DNA of 64,000 nt from JAMQKA01 sp034521835 (GTDB taxonomy: Bacteria; Bacteroidota; Rhodothermia; Balneolales; Balneolaceae), in NCBI GenBank assembly GCA_034521835.1, contig JAXHMA010000007.1:1-64000 (forward strand), read 5' to 3'. The first letter of the stretch is position 1, and every line of letters starts with the position of its first letter. Below the pieces are notes generated by a model. It ran no database searches. It was not told the origin of the DNA and saw nothing but the letters and a program-made list of their open reading frames with translations. Positions 61,932 through 64,000 of this stretch are shown in pieces. The translations under genes were made by a program, and so were the position numbers.

Positions 61932-62543
61932 ATGATAGCGATCATCAACTATAAAGCCGGCAACCTTGCCTCGGTAAGCAACGCTCTTGACCGGCTCGGA
62001 GCTGAATTTGTTATTACCAACGATACAGACAAACTAGAGACGGCCGATGCCGTTATTTTTCCAGGTGTGGGCCACGCTTATTCTGCAATGGCATCGCTCC
62101 GCGAAAATAACCTACACAGCTGGCTTAAAGAAACCCAAAAGCCGGTACTGGGCATCTGTCTTGGCATGCAGTTGCTCTACGAATCTTCTGAAGAAGGCGA
62201 CACGGAAGGCCTCGGCATCATACCCGGTCGGCTTAAGAAATTTGACTCAAGGAAAGGTAAAGTTCCGCACATGGGATGGAACACCTTCCAATCGGTGGAT
62301 AAGCACCCGCTGCTGAGAGGTATTTCAACTGACTTTTACTTCTATTATGTGCATAGTTATTACGCGCCTGTGAACAAGTACACCCTGGCGGAGTGTGAAT
62401 ATACGTGTCCATTTGCTTCAGTTGTGGGTCGCGACAACTATGTTGGCGTGCAGTTTCACCCGGAAAAGTCAGGGGATGTGGGCTCTATGCTGCTGCAAAA
62501 TTTTCTCACCTATGTAGAAGAGCCAGGCAAATTAAAGATGTAA
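61932..62543 (+). CDS. hisH: Imidazole glycerol phosphate synthase glutaminase subunit
   Basis: 203 residues, intact. Class I glutamine amidotransferase that supplies NH3 to HisF. Catalytic Cys in VLGICLGMQLLYESSEEG, His and Glu in GVQFHPEKSGDVGSMLL, oxyanion strand VIFPGVGHAYSAM, and KVPHMGWNTFQ. It is 2 bp after hisB. The operon stops here: hisA, hisF and hisIE are not in the window. Confidence 0.97.
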   Translation: MIAIINYKAGNLASVSNALDRLGAEFVITNDTDKLETADAVIFPGVGHAYSAMASLRENNLHSWLKETQKPVLGICLGMQLLYESSEEGDTEGLGIIPGRLKKFDSRKGKVPHMGWNTFQSVDKHPLLRGISTDFYFYYVHSYYAPVNKYTLAECEYTCPFASVVGRDNYVGVQFHPEKSGDVGSMLLQNFLTYVEEPGKLKM

Positions 62544-62739
62544 AGCTTCTTTTCAATCTTCCGATTTTACAGATTTGCAGAGATTGCATACTAATTTACC
62601 ACTCCAGTTTTTAATCCTCGAATCATTTGCTCTAGTTCTATTTCTAATTATCTTGTTTAAAATTACGGTTACAGTTCTGCCAGGCTGCAAGCCAGATCAT
62701 ACTATCAGGATGACCTAACAATTAACGACTATTATTGGG

Positions 62740-63742
62740 ATGCATAAACTTCTATCGTTGGTGCTCGTGTCACTTCTTTTTGTTTCTGCAACCTGTGAGA
62801 ATATGGTATCTGAAGAAGAGACCTACATTTATCGCGAGCGGATGATCTCTTTTGTGGATTCAATAAGCAAGTATGCCAAGGAGAAAGATTCTGATTTCAT
62901 CGTCATACCCCAAAACGGGATTCAACTTCTAACCGAGTCAAACCAGGAAATAGTCCTGAAACCCAATAAAAAGTATTTGAACGCGATCGAGGGAATAGGC
63001 CGTGAAAGCGTATTTTATGGCTACAATGCTGATGATCAGGCAACTCCAGAAGATGCGCGCAAATACATAAACAGGTACCTGACAGCTTGCCCAGACCAAC
63101 GGAAAAACAGTAATGGTCACTGATTACGCAAGTACTCCTTTCAAGATGGATAATTCCTACGCCATAAACTGATTCACTGGGATACATCTCTTTTGCAGCC
63201 AGCCAGCGAGAACTCAACGTGATTCCCGATCACCCACTGCAGCCACACCAGGAAAATGCAAGAGATATCACAAAGCTGGATGAGGCCGAGAATTTTCTCT
63301 ACCTGCTAAACACTCAGAATTTTGATACCAAACAGCAATATATTGACAGGCTGGCTGAAACAAACTACGACCTATTAATCATCGATCTATTTTTTCACGC
63401 CAACCAGCCTCTCACGTCCGAAGATATTGAGAAACTGAGTGCTAAGGTGAATGGCGGTCACCGACTATTAATCGCTTACATGAGCATAGGCGAAGCGGAG
63501 GATTACCGCTATTACTGGGACCGGCTCTGGGATCTGCATCCCCCTCTTGGCTGAGGGAAGAGAATCCCAACTGGGAGGGAAATTATCTAGTCCAATACTG
63601 GGAACCAGCCTGGCAAGATATTATTTTAGGGAGTGATAACGCCTACCTCGATCGCATTTTAGCTGCTGGATTTGACGGTGTTTACCTAGATCTTGTTGAT
63701 GCATACCGTAACTTCGAGCAACTTGAAAACCCCGAAAGTTAG
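62740..63742 (+). CDS. MJ1477/TM1410-type putative glycoside hydrolase with permuted order, frameshifted
   Basis: About 330 residues after joining frames. Signal peptide MHKLLSLVLVSLLFVSATCE. Then the blocks ERMISFVDSISKYAKEKDSD, FIVIPQNGIQLLTES, KKYLNAIEGIGRESVFYGYN and TDYASTPFKMDNSYA, which in the family are C-terminal. After a shift near 63115 and another near 63175 come KLDEAENFLYLLNTQNF, NYDLLIIDLFFHANQPL, LLIAYMSIGEAEDYRYYWD, and past a break near 63550, ENPNWEGNYLVQYWEPAWQ and GFDGVYLDLVDAYRNFEQL, which are normally N-terminal. The family is a TIM-barrel linked to alpha-1,4-polygalactosaminidase activity. Confidence 0.75.
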
Positions 63743-63878
63743 TGCGCCTCTCCATAGGAATATTTAACTGCTTACTATTCACACAAACCTCTTTACAAAC
63801 AATCGCTTAGCAGATAGTTTTGACCGGTACCATTTATTTGACTACATTTTTGGCTGAACGACAAGTCAACAAAAATAC

Positions 63879-64000
63879 ATGGTACCCAGAACACCGGAAC
63901 AAAACCGGAAATCCGCCGCCAAACTCAGAAGAAGATCAAGGATGCAGCGTTTCAACTCTTTGCCAAAGAGGGATATTCGGATACTCCGGTTAGCAGAATC
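63879..64000 (+). CDS. TetR family transcriptional regulator, N-terminus only, frameshifted
   Basis: ATG 63879 (MVPRTPEQNR). After a one-base shift near 63910 it reads IRRQTQKKIKDAAFQLFAKE then GYSDTPVSRI, the first helices of a TetR HTH DNA-binding domain. The ligand domain lies beyond the window, so the regulated genes are unknown. Confidence 0.8.
   Translation, partial: MVPRTPEQNRKSAAKLRRRSRMQRFNSLPKRDIRILRLAE

Noticed and set aside
1..64000. CRISPR arrays, rRNA operons, prophage structural genes
   Set aside because: I looked for regularly spaced repeats, rRNA signatures and phage head or tail proteins and found none.

Overview
The window is bacterial, of moderate GC, and most probably from the Balneolia/Rhodothermia branch of the Bacteroidota-like bacteria. 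This is an inference from the protein mix: outer-membrane barrels ending in Phe, a DUF368 transporter, long-form HisG, HisB fused to an N-terminal extension, and almost no Shine-Dalgarno sequences. No rRNA is present. The only tRNA found is one with a CAT anticodon at 30530..30602.

A feature that colours every call is the very large number of single-base frameshifts. They break accessory genes (IetA/IetS-like, AbiE, MNIO) and also genes that should be essential (cysS, lgt, lepA, hisC). Several lie in homopolymers. Many are therefore probably sequencing errors, so I merged reading frames into whole genes. Essential or lightly damaged genes are typed CDS. Accessory genes with several disruptions are typed pseudogene, meaning 'broken as written', not 'proven dead'.

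Layout. 1-1850 (minus): partial KAS III, a small operon ending in a LapA-like membrane protein, and a truncated sigma-factor remnant. 2130-6981 (plus): an AAA ATPase plus subtilase pair resembling the IetAS phage-defence system, with an IS3-family element (4271-5529) inserted in the subtilase. 7211-15938 (minus): class III aminotransferase, nitrilase-family amidase, Orn/Lys/Arg decarboxylase, ATP-grasp enzyme and aldehyde dehydrogenase, a plausible amino-acid/diamine to succinate route. 16417-17636: cold-shock protein with an internal stop and a CFA-synthase-like methyltransferase. 18015-28159: an accessory island with AbiEi/AbiEii, a SWIM protein, a TOTE-type primase-helicase, HigBA with a 26-bp palindromic operator, an HdeD-like membrane protein, a bacterial-type PARG and dispersed repeats. 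28638-30341: a small Cys-rich peptide and a DUF692/MNIO enzyme, a candidate RiPP locus.

30530-56332 is mostly housekeeping: sterol desaturase-like, LolA-like, tandem Usp, DUF368, Pcm, AsmA-like, CysS, Lgt, OprB-like porin, phosphoglucomutase, ZIP transporter, MscS, OsmC, peroxiredoxin, RlmN, LepB and LepA. It also holds two short inverted-repeat elements with target duplications. 57761-62543 is a tight hisGDCBH operon. 62740-63742 encodes an MJ1477/TM1410-type putative glycosidase whose conserved blocks appear in circularly permuted order. The window ends inside a TetR regulator.
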